A stretch of DNA of 64,000 bases from assembly GCA_037976565.1 (NCBI GenBank), contig CP137675.1:1435323-1499322 (forward strand), read 5' to 3'. The notes under the pieces are model-generated. The model saw only the letters and a program-made list of their open reading frames with translations, was not told where the DNA came from and made no database searches. This DNA is from Mesocentrotus franciscanus (lineage: Eukaryota > Echinodermata > Echinoidea > Camarodonta > Strongylocentrotidae). Below, in pieces: positions 34,002 through 46,021 of the stretch (its first letter is position 1; the number at the start of each line of letters is the position of its first letter). A program made the translations under genes and the position numbers.

Positions 34002-34205
34002 CTTGAGACATCTAATTAAAGATTTTATGTTTATTTCCTGTAAAGAGGAATCAATTATTTAGAAATTTGTATACTCTCTGCTCATGCATGCAGTGTAATT
34101 TCTAGTATTTATTATCAAATTATTTTTACAATAATCATTTTTAAACTACTAATGTATTGACATAAATGATTCCCAATTAAATGAACTGCAGATATCCTAT
34201 GCATT

Positions 34206-34450
34206 AATAATAATAATAATAATAGTCCGTTCTTGTATAGCGCATAATACTTAGTCTCTATGCGCTTCCAAAGAGCTTCGGAAATTATTACCCTAGCTTT
34301 AGCTCCGGCTACCGATATCGGCGCACAGTGCATTTCAAGGAATAATCCTACCAGGTACCCATTTACCTCACCTGGGATGAGTGTGTCAAGTGTAGATCAG
34401 TGTCTTGCCAAAGGACATTAGTGCCGGCGGGACTTGAATCGTGGACCTTT
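34206..34450 (-). repeat. SINE-like repeat with (TTA)n tail
   Basis: On the minus strand it reads GATTCAAGTCCCGCCGG, CCTTTGGCAAGACACTGATC, CATCCCAGGTGAGGTAAATG, GGGTACCTGGTAGGATTATT, GCGCATAGAG, TATGCGCTATACAAGAACGG and a TTATTATTATTA tail. The first part resembles a tRNA T-arm (box B-like GATTCAAGTCC). From memory this consensus is very common in echinoderm genomes; that recollection is not checked. Confidence 0.75.
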
Positions 34451-34530
34451 ATGTTGAGAATTACTTAATTTCCTCTTTTTTCGAATCCAAATTGGCTAGA
34501 CTAAGTAACCTTTACATATGGGGTCACATA

Positions 34531-34811
34531 AATTGTAATTAACGTGTTTTCAAAATAACCTTTCTACATGTAAATAGATCATATGCACTAGAAAGTCAAA
34601 CTTATTTTACCATGAGAATACTACTAATAGAAATTGTAATTAACGTGTTTTCAAAGATTGTAATTGTAATTGTAATTAACGTGTTTTCAAAGAATACTAC
34701 TAATAGAAATTGTAATTAACGTGTTTTCAAAATAACCTTTCTACATGTAAATAGATCATATGCACTAGAAAGTCAAACTTATTTTACCATAAGAATACTA
34801 CTAATAGAAAT
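34531..34811 (+). repeat. Duplicated 105-base segment
   Basis: AATTGTAATTAACGTGTTTT through CTTATTTTACCAT.AGAATAC occurs at 34531-34633 and 34708-34811, nearly identical. Between them is a shorter third copy of the GTAATTAACGTGTTTTCAAA word. Confidence 0.9.
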
Positions 34812-34953
34812 GTTCATCCACTACAGTGTGTTAAACACAATGTAAATGATCAAAACTGTTTTGAGATACTGTGACAAAAAAGGCTTCAATTCCCACCTTC
34901 CCAGCGGTGGATGTCAGTGGTGATAGCAATATTGGTTTTCCTTTTCTTTTCAG

Positions 34954-35096
34954 AGAATGATTCTCGATCTGCTCAGAACTGACAGGCATGACCGAGATAC
35001 ACACTGGATTTCATCCCTTGATCATTCTACCATTGACATGGACACCAGTAGTTTCCTGATCAGTGCCGGCTTGCACATTATTAAAAGCATGCAAAG
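34954..35096 (+). CDS. Candidate internal exon, unrecognised
   Basis: A strong acceptor (TTTTCCTTTTCTTTTCAG) precedes an open frame reading RMILDLLRTDRHDRDTHW, then SSLDHSTIDMDTSSFLISAG and LHIIKSMQ. The composition is mixed and protein-like, with none of the repeat bias of other frames in this area. The 3' border is uncertain: AAAG|GTCAGG at 35096 is a weak donor, and the frame runs on to a stop at 35146-35148. I do not recognise the family. The only other plus-strand exon candidate nearby is at 40531, and its phase does not fit the 35096 donor, so the two cannot be joined safely. Confidence 0.4.
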
Positions 35097-35149
35097 GTCA
35101 GGTTTTGGTGATGGCGAACATAATTTGTTAGCTTTCTCAATCCTTTAAT

Positions 35150-36604
35150 GTCAGTTTGGAAGAATAATATAATATAAAATATTAGAAATGTCCCCTGAAC
35201 AAGAATTGCTCTTCCAGTGCCCTCATATTTGAAATGAGAAATGGTTCAAATGTTTGGACCAAACTTACATGTCACTTGTGTGTGTGTAGTCCCATGTATC
35301 CATTTATGTGTGCAGTACTGCATGAGGTTATCACCAAAACTAACTAAACCCTTTACACAAAAGTTAGCATGGAGCCCTGCATTATAGATGCCTCATGAAA
35401 AAATAAGGAGTCGCCTTCAGAACCATACATTCAGGCCTCTCAGGGTACATGGCATTTCCAAATTGGCTACACTCAGTGACCTTTGCATTTGGAGGTCACA
35501 TGTTTTCTTCTATTTGCATTGAGAAGGCTCTATAGAAATTATTCTGGAGCACATGAAAGCAAGCACTTACCCTATATTTAGCTTGGTAGACTATAGAGGG
35601 TAAAACATTTTGCTATTCATGGCAGGTTGGTATAAATTGAAAAGCAGTTTGTTATGATTTAAACTTATTTGAAAGTATCAAGTAAAATTATATCAACCTT
35701 TTTATTGAAAGATATATTAAATCATTCAGTTGTCTCAGTTGAACATAAGAATGACTGAATTATATCTATTTAAAGTTACTTCCAAAAAATGTACTTCCCC
35801 ATTTCTGAGTTTTATAGGGACATTAATTACTTTTGAATTAGCTTTCAGAACACAAACATATGAAGCACAAATAATATCCCTAGAAAACTTTATTTTCATC
35901 AATTCTATGCTTCTTGATTGTCTCGCTGCTGGTTGCCCATAATACTGGGTTTATTTGAAACCTGACAAGATATATTAAAGCTGTTTGGAGAAAGTGTACC
36001 TTTAAAAGTATTGAATACCATATTATGCTCATCATTACAGTTTTAGTTTCTATTCCATTAAGTATGATGTATTCATAATTTCTACTGAACTATGGGCAAG
36101 GTCCATAGTGAAAATACAAAATGACATGAACTGGCATCTGGAGTATGATGTCAAGTGTTGAAGTATTGAATCACAACTCTACTGTAATATAGACCAGGGG
36201 CCTTATTCAATTCAGTCTGCAAAGTAAGTCAGTATTTTACTTAGAATTTTGCTTGGCTAAGTAAAGTCACATCTAAGTATTGTACTTAAGAAAGCTGACT
36301 GTAGAGCAAAATAATTCAGGATAAAAGCATTGTGACATCACATGATCAATAAACATAGTAAAGTAGTGCCAAATGTTGCTGCTAAGTGTTAAAATGTTTA
36401 TCATGTGGTCAACAGTTTCATTTTCTATTCCACACAGTATAATTTATTCACAGCTCTCCTGAAATATATGCTATGGACCAAAATATATTTCAGATCATAT
36501 ATGATATATGTGATCACTGCACTATCTTCATGGATATGGTAAAATAGTCAAGACTCTACATGTCTTGGTCAAGAATTGAAGTGGTAACTACCATACTTCA
36601 TCAA
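35150..36604. other. AT-rich spacer, no gene seen
   Basis: 36035-36080 and 36415-36465, with 37030-37085, share words such as TTTC.ATTCCA, AGTAT.AT.TATTCA and CAGCTC, suggesting an old diverged tandem repeat of about 380 bases that the element at 36605 interrupts. No exon was seen. Confidence 0.4.
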
Positions 36605-37028
36605 CAGAGATGCCAACCTCTTGACACAAAAAAACAGACTGAATATCCTTAAAAAATCAGATTTTCATGAAAACTCGACACTACCACTGGCCCGTTGGTC
36701 CCGGGGCCATTAAAGGGTCAGAAAAATGCTTTACTGGTAAGAACGGGCAAGTAAAATGTTTGCTCTTTCATTAACATTTAATGAGAAAATTGTAAAGCTG
36801 CCGATTCCGCGTATTTCCCGCCCATGTAGGCTCGTTGTTCAACGTTTTTGTTGGGGTTTGGGGGATTACTTGTACATGTTTCAATGCGATTCTGCAGTTT
36901 ATATCGTGTTTTTTTTTTTTTTTTTTGAAAGATGAAAAATCTTATTTTTAAGAGGCAATATCGTATTATCGTATTTTACTTGTTTTATCTTACTAAATAC
37001 AGTAAAATTGTACTGGTTGGCATCTCTG
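36605..37028. mobile_element. hAT-like non-autonomous element with 6-base duplication
   Basis: Perfect 14-base terminal inverted repeats: CAGAGATGCCAACC at 36605-36618 and GGTTGGCATCTCTG at 37015-37028. CATCAA is directly duplicated outside (36599-36604 and 37029-37034). CAGAG-type ends suit hAT elements, but these normally make 8-base duplications, so the class is not certain. The interior has no coding frame of note; a T-run lies at 36910-36926. Confidence 0.8.
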
Positions 37029-37034
37029 CATCAA

Positions 37035-38410
37035 TAACAGCTTCACTTTCCGTTCCATTCTGCATAATTTATTCACAGCTCAACAGAGATATATCATACA
37101 GGGCCAGCCCGGCCAGATAATAATCATATATCACATGAGATCACGAAAGAAACTTAATCAGTCTATAGTAGCTTAGTGTCAAAGTGTTGAATACCATATA
37201 CCGGTAACAATCAATAACATTAACAGCTTCAGCTTTCTATATCACAGCTCTACAGAACTATATCATACATTTGCAAGCCAGATCAATAGTCAAATATCAT
37301 ATGAGATCACTGACCTACTGTACATTGTAGCTTAATGAGCACGGTAAATAGAGACCATATTGCGACGATTGATCGACACTTGACAGGGAGCAATAATCAA
37401 TTCTCAAATCACAACATGGTGGTTAATTGGTGGATTCACAAATTAAAAACATGATTAAACATGGATTGGCTGAAATGAAATATCCTGTATCATCTTTAGA
37501 TGATAATTGTTTACAAGAATCACAGACAGCATAAGCTAAAACAACTGTCATGAAGAACTGCTATTCTTAATAATTTCCCAGCTAATGAGTATAACAATAT
37601 GGCTACTGATGATGTAAATGCCTAGAATGACACTCACCTAGAAGAGGCAACGAGGAAGATCAGGTTTGTGAAATTAAAATACTATTATTCCCATGATTAC
37701 ATTCCACCAAAATCACCTTGGAAAAGTACAAATAAACAATGCAAAGTCCCTGAATTTGTTTCACACGAATGCATCATACGGTTTGCAGGAGCAGTGTTCT
37801 GAGGGAAGGGGCTTGGGAGGCTTGGGGGGCTTGGGGGCTTGGAGTGTCAAGCTTGATGTTCTTGCATCCCCAGCTCCTCTGCAAGATAGATGTCTTTGCT
37901 ATATCAAAGAGTATTTTACCTACAGATGAGAATTACAGAAAAGGTCTAAAAAATTAAGCAGATTGCAACACTTTATCAATTTTGCACATTCTGAACAAAA
38001 CTAAAACTATGTTTAATACCAGTCTACTGTCCTACAACGATGTACCCATCCCACAGTACCCACACATTCATTTTATTCACATTTTTATTCTGAAGAAAAT
38101 GTACTTCCATCAAGACCTGCAGGTAATTCATGTCTGCTGCCCTCACTCATCTACTGCAAGAAAGGATTGATGCATTTTCAGACAAACAGGGTACACAAAA
38201 CTTCCTAACCTTATCAAGCCAACCAATGATTTTTCACCGAAAAATGGCAAGTTTCAATTCTATAATGATATCCTCCAAATCATTTACTATGCAAGATTTG
38301 TATAACAGTGCGATGTAGGCCTACCCAGCCAAGAATGGTCCTCTACAAATAAATATCATATTCTAAATAACACTTTAATAAATTAAGACACTTTCACTTT
38401 TGTTTTACAA
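37035..38410. other. AT-rich spacer, no gene seen
   Basis: Contains a GGCTTGGGGG-type short repeat at 37808-37842. Small open frames there follow from it. No splice-bounded exon could be supported. Confidence 0.4.
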
Positions 38411-38412
38411 AT

Positions 38413-38525
38413 CATATGATGGCTCAGTGGTAGAGCAGCAGCCTCATATCTAGGACGTCTACGGTTGAAACCTAAATGCCCTTTGGTAAGGCAATAATCC
38501 TCTAAATTTCACCAAGTCCCTTAGA
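38413..38525 (+). repeat. tRNA-derived SINE fragment
   Basis: TGATGGCTCAGTGGTAGAGC (box A-like) is followed by CAGCCTCATATCTAGGACG and GGTTGAAACC (box B-like), then CCCTTTGGTAAGGCAATAAT. The block at 54421-54520 has the same order with differences, so both are copies of one tRNA-headed SINE family. Confidence 0.65.
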
Positions 38526-40530
38526 AAAGTCTTAAATGATAGGTCTCTAGATTGCTTACTTACAAGCATCATCTTCTTTGTAGCAGTAATGTAAGAAGAA
38601 GAAAGAAAAAAAACATCATTAAAACAGTTCATCCATCATAAAGCAAGTCTAGGTTTATGACAGAAAGACTTAACATGCAAGAGCTGAGAAGTATCTTTAA
38701 AAAATGAACTTTATCTTGAACCAAAGCCAAAAGCTCTTTCAGGTGATCAAAAAATAGGATCAACCCGGAAATGTTTGAAATTTTTCTCATAAGAAAGATG
38801 AAAATTCTCCAGTCTGGTATAAGTACATCTTGACACAGTGCTTGGAAGTAAAATTTACAGATCCACATTCGTTATTTGCACAAACATTACAATGAACACA
38901 AACTCATTTTGACGTAATTCCACATATTATTTTATTAGCTACAAACAATACAACAGAAACACACATACTGATATTTATGATATCATAAGAAGAGAAAATT
39001 TGAGCAACAATTTTTTTAATCAACATAAAAACACAATTTTGAGTATATTTCATTTACAAAGGATGGGTTACCACAATGATTATTCTAAACATATTTCTAC
39101 CTTGTCACTTCTCAATAAATAACCTATATATTTGTAAATGTGTGTGTTTCATTTCAAAGCACACAACTGATTTAATACATATGAGCTCTATACACAGTGT
39201 ATACATAGACGTGTATGCATGTACTATGCAGGGAAAAAAATACTTTAAAAATTTCGGGGGCTACTTTTCAAGCTTGCTTGCATGAAAATAACACTCTTTA
39301 ATTTGTTTTGCATTGAACTCTATGCAAATTTTTGGGGGCTCTTTTATGACTTTCGGGGGCTCTATTTAGCATTTCGGGAGCTAAATCGCCCCGAGCCCCC
39401 GTGTATTTTTTTCACTGGTACTATGTAGTGATAAGGTAGCTTGGCAAAATATAAGAAGCAGTATAATAGTATATATCATAAAATATGCCTAGATTCATAT
39501 GTGCCACAAATAAAAAAAGCCATGATCATTAAATGTTACATGTATGGTTTTTTGCACTCGGACAAGACCATAACATCAGGATTTAATGATAGTAATTAAC
39601 TCTACTTCCTCAATTAAGCTAAATGATACCATACATAATTTTATATCAAACTGTCATTCTGATACCGGTAAACTGAATTACACGTTTAGAAGCAACGACA
39701 TGACTAACCATTATTAGGCGAACATCCTACATGTTGTATTTTACATTCAGTGTATGTCTCTATGTAGTCACCATCCTTTTCATTAAGCTATTTAGTAGAA
39801 GTTTCTTTAATTCTATCATTGCAAAAGTGATATATCCCAAACAATTAACATCCATTTGGACTAAGAATACTGTATACATGTACAACAGATATAAGGTTTA
39901 GTTCAGTCACTTCAGAATAGGAGTAGTGTTTACTTGCATCAGATATTGATATACCGGTAAAGGTAATTTAAAATTCATGAAAACACCCCTTTGAACACCA
40001 TTATCCTTTAACCTCCTGAAAGTCTTGTAAGTTATGAAATACACTTAACAATTTACATTGATTGAGTAGCCCTCCCTCAAACTCAAATCAATGAAAACTC
40101 TCTTACAGGAGTATTGATTCCCTTCAATATTGTGCACAGAATTCTTTGTCCCAGGCCAACCCCACACAAAAGGAAATGCCTGGGCCCATGTTGCACACAG
40201 ATCAGAGCTTAAGACCAATACCTACAAGGCTTTCGTACACTTTCAGAACATCAACAATTCTAAATAACATCAAAACATAACTTTTTTTTTGTTTTATGTA
40301 TGCTTCTGCTTTTTCTTTCTTTCTCTTGTTTTTATATCTTTTTGTTATCGTTAATTTGGGATCACTTACATAGTACATTATACATGCTGCAGTGGATTAT
40401 TTGAATGCTATGTCATTGGAATCTAATATCAAAAGCAGGCCTATACTAGCTCCAAAAACATGTAGTTTACACTTTAGGATCCTCAAAATAAAACATAATT
40501 CACAGTTAAAAGTTTCTTTTTTGTTTTCAG
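38526..40530. other. AT-rich spacer with a G-rich repeat scrap
   Basis: 39254-39404 carries three copies of TTTCGGGGGCT/TTTTGGGGGCT-like words, ending CCCCGAGCCCCCGTG. This looks like part of a dispersed repeat. No exon was found. Confidence 0.4.
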
Positions 40531-40656
40531 GATCTGCAAGTAGGATTTTGTGGAATACTATCCTTGGCAGCCTTGGTAGTTCTGTCTTACAAGGACCTGT
40601 ATCTGGATGACCTCTGGTCACCTTTTCTGTTGAATTTTAAGGAAACCTATACATAG
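40531..40656 (+). CDS. Candidate 3'-terminal exon, unrecognised membrane segment
   Basis: A good acceptor (TTTCTTTTTTGTTTTCAG) is followed by 41 codons and a TAG: DLQVGFCGILSLAALVVLSY, then KDLYLDDLWSPFLLNF, then KETYT. Residues 4-20 form one hydrophobic, possibly membrane-spanning helix, followed by an acidic, aromatic C terminus. An alternative frame (phase 1) is open for 27 codons with less protein-like sequence. No family was recognised, and no partner exon in matching phase was identified. Length alone could be chance. Confidence 0.35.
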   Translation, partial: DLQVGFCGILSLAALVVLSYKDLYLDDLWSPFLLNFKETYT

Positions 40657-40887
40657 TCTACATTGACTCAGTCATACCGACATTTTATCATCAATGGTGA
40701 ATGTGTGCTTTAATTCGTTGCAGTTGTTGTTGGTGAGGCTTTACAGCAACTGATCCTCGCTTGCAAATACCAGCTTGAAGATATTTTAGCTTTGAACTAT
40801 CTATAGCACAGAATAGTTCAGAACACTATATTGTGACATCTGGGATGAAGGCATTTTACTATCTTGCATGGACATTCGGGACTGTTT

Positions 40888-41674
40888 TTAAAGGGCAATC
40901 CAACCCTTGTAATAAGTTTGTTTGTGTAAAAGCAGAAAAATAAGATAAAGGAAATGGTACAAGTCTGAAATAAATCGGACCAATAATAGAAAAGTTATGA
41001 ATGTTTGAAATATGGGATCAGTATTCTATGCGAATCTCAATTTGGCAGTTTGGTCAGTGGAATGTAACAGTAGGGACTTTTGGATTTGCACGACGAGAAC
41101 GTAGACTGCTACGTGGACATCCTTTTAAGGCAATGTGACGTCCTTTTAAGGCACTGGCAGTGCACGGCAGTGTGCCTTAAAAGGACGTCACATTGCCTTA
41201 AAAGGATGTCCACGTAGCAGTCCACGTTCTCGTCATGCAAATCTATAAGTCCCTATTGTCGTGGATAACTCTCCCATTTGCCGTGTACAAAAATATCATT
41301 AATTTTTGTTTTTTCCATAGTGCCTTCTCCTTTCGGGTACTACTCAAAATATAATATACACTGTAGATAGCATATTATTATAGGTCCTCTAAAGAGAATT
41401 GACCTTTCTGAGTCATAAATTTTTGAAAAATTGACATTTTAGTCATTTTGTGAGTTGGAACAATTTGAAAGTTGTCCGCCACTACATCACAGAGAAATAA
41501 CTGATTCAGCCAATTTGAAGAGCCCATACCTATAGTAATTACAGCTTTCAAAAATTCATAACTTTCTACATGTTTATCTTTTGTCCGATTTCATTTAAAC
41601 CTTCACAAGTCTACTGCGCTGATTTTTCTGCTTTCCTCTAGAGTAGTTTGCTTTTGAGGTTGGATTTCCCTTTA
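40888..41674. mobile_element. Dispersed element H, copy 1, with a nested MITE
   Basis: Left end TTAAAGGGCAATCCAACC, right end GGTTGGATTTCCCTTTAA: an inverted terminal repeat with TTAA at both edges. The interior (TTCAAAAATTCATAACTT, GTCCGCCACTACATCACA, CAGCCAATTTGAAGAGCC) matches 42429-43069. It is longer than that copy because the family A MITE at 41073-41253 sits inside it. No coding frame. Confidence 0.8.
41073..41253. mobile_element. Palindromic TA-flanked MITE (family A), copy 3, nested
   Basis: The most regular of the three copies: arms of about 80 bases, from GGGACTTTTGGATTTGCACG through CTACGTGGACATCCTTTTAA and GGCAATGTGACGTCC, pair with the right half around the centre TGGCAGTGCACGGCAGT. 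TA borders both ends. It interrupts element H, whose other copy (42429-43069) lacks it, giving an occupied and an empty form in the same window. Confidence 0.92.
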
Positions 41675-41676
41675 AT

Positions 41677-42428
41677 CTCAACACAAAGGTAGCCTCTTTT
41701 CAAAGAGTGAAAATCAATAATCATAATTTATTATTGACAATACCCTGGATTAAAGTAGCTGCACAAGTACACTGAATAAGTACTGATATTACTCTCAGTT
41801 TCTACATGTTCTGATACTATACATAAACCAGGAAATACATGATACAAGTACATACAAGCTATTAAAGGTAGTTTTACTATTCCGATTGAAACCACAGTAC
41901 AACACATTTGAAGAAAAAAACAAAGTAAAAGTAATTGAAAAGAAATAAATAGAATTACATGTGGAATTAAAAAAAAATTATAAATAAATAAATAAAGAAA
42001 TAGATTTATGAACAATAAATGAATAATTAATGGAACCTTGGAGAAAGTCTTATAAACAAAATTATAGTGAGACTACTCACCTCGATCTGACAGGAGAGTC
42101 ATTGCACGTTAATTCAGCCAATGTAAAGTCCATTCTTATTGTTTCAGCCAAGTAGCTCTATATATGCCTTGATTAACTACATTTTGAAATGTTCAGCAAT
42201 GTCTCTCGCACTATGGAGTCAAACAAAAATAATAATAAATGTCATTATATTCTCAAACACAAAATCCATTACATCATTATTTTTCATTTTTGGGGATTTT
42301 TAATATAGCAAAGTTTTCTAGAAATTTGTTTGATATTGCTACATTTCCTCTCATAGTACTTTAATAGACCTAATTTTGTTTTGAAATAGACAGACCCTTA
42401 TGACTCTAAATTTTAATAAATTCAACTT
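41677..42428. other. AT-rich spacer, no gene seen
   Basis: AT-rich sequence between the two element H copies, with no supported feature. Confidence 0.4.
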
Positions 42429-43069
42429 GAAAGGATAATCCAAGCCTTGCAATAAGTTCATTAGTATGAAAGTAGAAAAATAACATGAAGGGAATGGTGA
42501 AAGTTTGAGATAAATTAGACCAATAATAAGAGAATTACATGTATGAATGTTGGAAATATCAGATCACTAAATAGGTGGAAATCTCAAATCGGCAATTTGG
42601 TCCATGGATTGTGATGTAGACACAGACAACGCACCCGTTTGTCATGTACAAAAATATAAGTAATTTCTGTTTTTCTCCTAAGTATCGCCTTCTCCTCGAG
42701 GCACTACTTAAATTCTCAAAATATATTATGTACAGCATTAATAGCATAGTATTATTGGTCCTCCAAGTCTAAAGAGAAAGACCCTCCTGAGTCACACATT
42801 TTTGAAAAACTGAAATTTTAGTCATTTTGTGTGTTGGAACATATGGGAAAGTTATCCGCCACTACATCACAAAGACATTACTAATTCAGCCAATTTGAAG
42901 AGCCAATACTTATACTTATACTTGTTGTTATAGTGCCGGATTACAACGTTCAAAAATTCATAACTTCATTTTTTGTCTGATTTCATTCAAACTTTCACCA
43001 GTCTGCTTCTCTGATTTTTTCCTGCTTTCTTCTAGAGTAGTTTGCTATCAAGGTTCAATTTCCCTTTAA
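42429..43069. mobile_element. Dispersed element H, copy 2
   Basis: Same order as copy 1: GGATAATCCAAGCC near the left end, GTCATTTTGTGTGTTGGAAC, ATCCGCCACTACATCACA and AGCCAATTTGAAGAGCC, with right end TTCAATTTCCCTTTAA. No MITE is present at the site matching 41073. Noticeable divergence from copy 1 suggests an old family. Confidence 0.8.
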
Positions 43070-43771
43070 AGATTTTTTTAATTTATAATATCTAGATCTA
43101 GTCAACAAAACTAAAAAAATTCAATGTTTTGTTTTTTAACCTCTCACATATTAAATGTGTAATAAATTGGCATGACAATGTCTGCATTGTACTATTCAAG
43201 TACAGATGATGCTCCTTCAATAGAAAAACACAAGTTGGATAGATCAAAAAAGAAAATAATTACATAGACTTAGATTTCTAGAGAAATACGAACAATTCAA
43301 GAACAAAGAGGATTTACGACAATGTCAATACTGACAACTATACTAATACTAATAGACCTCTAAGGCTCTAGACTAGACTCTAGATCTATTATTACATGTT
43401 TTATTAAACTTTAAAGTTCAACAAAATTATATAGTGATTCAGGGGGATCCACAAGTATGAATGTATACCTAGTCAGCACAACCACACTGACTGTATAAAA
43501 TTAGGCCTATAACATATGCAATGTTAATGAAAAATGTGTTTTCGGGTGTCAGAGAGAAATTATAAATATAAACACAACACTACCGGTAGCAAGACGATGA
43601 AAGATGTTCCATGCGTGAATATCAACGTCTGGGACTGTTGTTGACAAAATGCACAAACTATTTACGAGAAGATACATCTTTCTGTTCTGTTTATAAGCAG
43701 CAACAACCCATCCGAGAGCGAATAAACATTACTCTCTTGTTTCAGTTTAATAAGCAATCATAGTAACTTAC

Positions 43772-43930
43772 ATGGAATCAGAAAGTGATCATTCCAAGGA
43801 TTTTCTCAGCGAAGCTCGGCCAACATCCGCATCAGGATTCCACACAAGAATGTGATATAATGTTGATCAATGCGCCTGATTGAATGATCAGCTGATGCCC
43901 GCGCCGCGAGTTCCATCTCACTTGTATTAG
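43772..43930 (-). promoter_or_regulatory. Possible minus-strand promoter or 5' exon
   Basis: A CpG-raised patch (GCCCGCGCCGCGAG near 43900) is followed on the minus strand by a sequence ending GATTCCAT|GTAAGTTAC at 43772/43771, a near-ideal donor. A short ATG frame of 36 codons lies inside but stops. It could be a non-coding first exon of a minus-strand gene to the left, for example the 7-9 kb gene, but no link can be shown. Confidence 0.25.
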
Positions 43931-44029
43931 TTAGCTGCACCTAGTTATACCGTTAGCACTATACTAGTCAAAGTGTCAAACCTTATTATATATAATCTAA
44001 AAACTTCCTGCTTATCCTCGACCTTCTTC

Positions 44030-44035
<6 letters not shown>

Positions 44036-44084
<49 letters not shown>

Positions 44085-44157
44085 TATCATCATGACCATC
44101 ATCATCATCATCGCATCGGCATCATCATCATCATCATCATCATCATCAGATTATCAC

Positions 44158-44190
<33 letters not shown>

Positions 44191-44430
44191 AATCATCTTT
44201 ATCTTCAGCATCATCATCTATTCCCAGCTAAAGTAATTCTCATCATCTAACTCATCTCCTTCTCCTCCTCCTCCTTCTTCTTCTCCTCCTCCTCCTCCTC
44301 CCCTCTCCTCTTCCTCTTCTTTATCCTAATTTCTTTTCTTTCTTTTTTTTCATCTTCTTTGCTCCTTCTCCTCCTTTTTCCCCCTTTTTTCCAGTTTTTT
44401 TTCCAGTTTTTTTTTTTCTTCTTCTCCGGT
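44036..44430. repeat. (ATC)n microsatellite followed by CT-rich tract
   Basis: ATC/CAT triplets at 44036-44215 with few interruptions, then a C/T-rich run to 44430. Open frames on both strands over it are repeat artefacts. Confidence 0.93.
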
Positions 44431-44810
44431 CCGTACATTTACCAGTGCCAATTCATATTGAAAGAACCTAATTGTATAATACAATGCATTGGTCATAAAA
44501 GACGTAAGCCTATAATATGTCTGGATGGAGGGGGTGTCCTCTGTGGTGGTGTCCTCAGATATGGTAATAGATGACAATTTCTTAAAAATCTCAAGAGCAA
44601 TTCGCTATAATTATTATGGTTTATCATCTTTTCAGTGTAGAAACATTTATTTCTGATTTTTGTCTTCTAGTATACATCAATAATTTTGAAACAAACTGGG
44701 CGTATGTACATGATATAGGTAGCGAATTTCACGGCAGGAATATGTCCCCTTTCATTTTCATCAACTTCTTCTTCTCCTTAGTTACTCTTCTTTTTCTTCT
44801 TCTTCTTATC

Positions 44811-44811
<1 letters not shown>

Positions 44812-44871
<60 letters not shown>

Positions 44872-44890
44872 CATTATTATTATTGTTATT
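44812..44890 (+). repeat. (TTA)n microsatellite
   Basis: Continuous TTA/ATT triplets with a few TCA/TTG interruptions. The Leu-rich frame through it is not a gene. Confidence 0.93.
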
Positions 44891-44894
44891 ATCA

Positions 44895-45437
44895 TTGTTA
44901 TGTATATATTATTTATCTTTATTCAGTCATTATATTTGAATCACACTCTGTTTTCACAATGTATATGAAAATCAAATTAAATTACAATAAATAAAAAAAC
45001 CCAGGTCTTCTGTGTGGTTATGAACATTACTGTTTAACCACACAATAGGCAGAGTGTATATAACGGAAGAAATAACATTTTACGAACGTAACATAAGAGC
45101 TCAACAAAGACAAAAGAAACAGTCATATCATAACAATTAACTACTGCATTTTTCCTACTTATAACCGATAATATCATATACTATTATCCGATAAATTATT
45201 ACTACCAATCTTCCTTATAATAAAACCATTACAAAATCAATATCATCATTCCAAATAAGTTTCCTATTACATACATATATTATAATAGCATAATAGCAAT
45301 ATTGGAGGGGGAAAATATATATATTGAAGTGTGAAATTCGAAGATAGATATATATGTATATTTATTATATTAACATCCAGAAACCAAACTTTTCTCTTTG
45401 TTATATAATGAAGAGATAAAGAGAGGACAGTGAATAC
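44895..45437. other. AT-rich spacer, no gene seen
   Basis: No supported feature. Confidence 0.4.
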
Positions 45438-45632
45438 CAGTGGCGGATCCAGGGGGGCCGGGGGGCCTGGGCCCCTCCCCTAGCAAAAAAAAACAGGTAA
45501 AAACACCCTTTTTTGTAATAAAAAAGAAGAATATGGGCCCCCTCCCCTGGCGCTCAAGGGAGGGGGGGTGGATGTTGAAAAAAAATAGCACTGTCCCCCC
45601 GTTGAGCAAAAAAATAAATAAATTAGTGCTCA
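45438..45632 (+). repeat. Dispersed G/C-run repeat starting CAGTGGCGGATCCAGG
   Basis: Starts CAGTGGCGGATCCAGGGGGG and continues with GGCCCCTCCCCTAGCAAA, AAAACACCCTTTT, GGGCCCCCTCCCCTGGCGCT. The inverted counterpart is at 58178-58421 and ends CCGCCACTG. Such CAGTGGCG-ended repeats are common in animal genomes as non-autonomous DNA elements; the class is not established here. Confidence 0.7.
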
Positions 45633-46021
45633 CTTGAAGGCGACAATTGACTTTTGAGATATTAGTCTATAATAGTTGAGGGAGATTATTTCAGTCGCCT
45701 ATTGTTCTTGATGATGATGGAGCGGAGAAAGACGAGGATGTTTGGAACTAACTTTGAATAAAATATTGTTTGATCATTGACAAAAGCTTCTAATGTAAGA
45801 TGAAGAACAGCATCCTCTATGGATTATAAACCGTATAGCTTTAGTAGAAACGTCAGTCCTCTGACCTCTACGAAGATAGTAATAATAATTCGTAGAGATC
45901 AGTGGATCAGTCACATATATCATTCTTGGCTGGGCGGGGGCTGTTAGAGGTTTACAGTTGAGATGCAATCAAAATGGTCGATAATTTTCATTTCTTCTTA
46001 TAACATTGTCACCCTCCCTCC

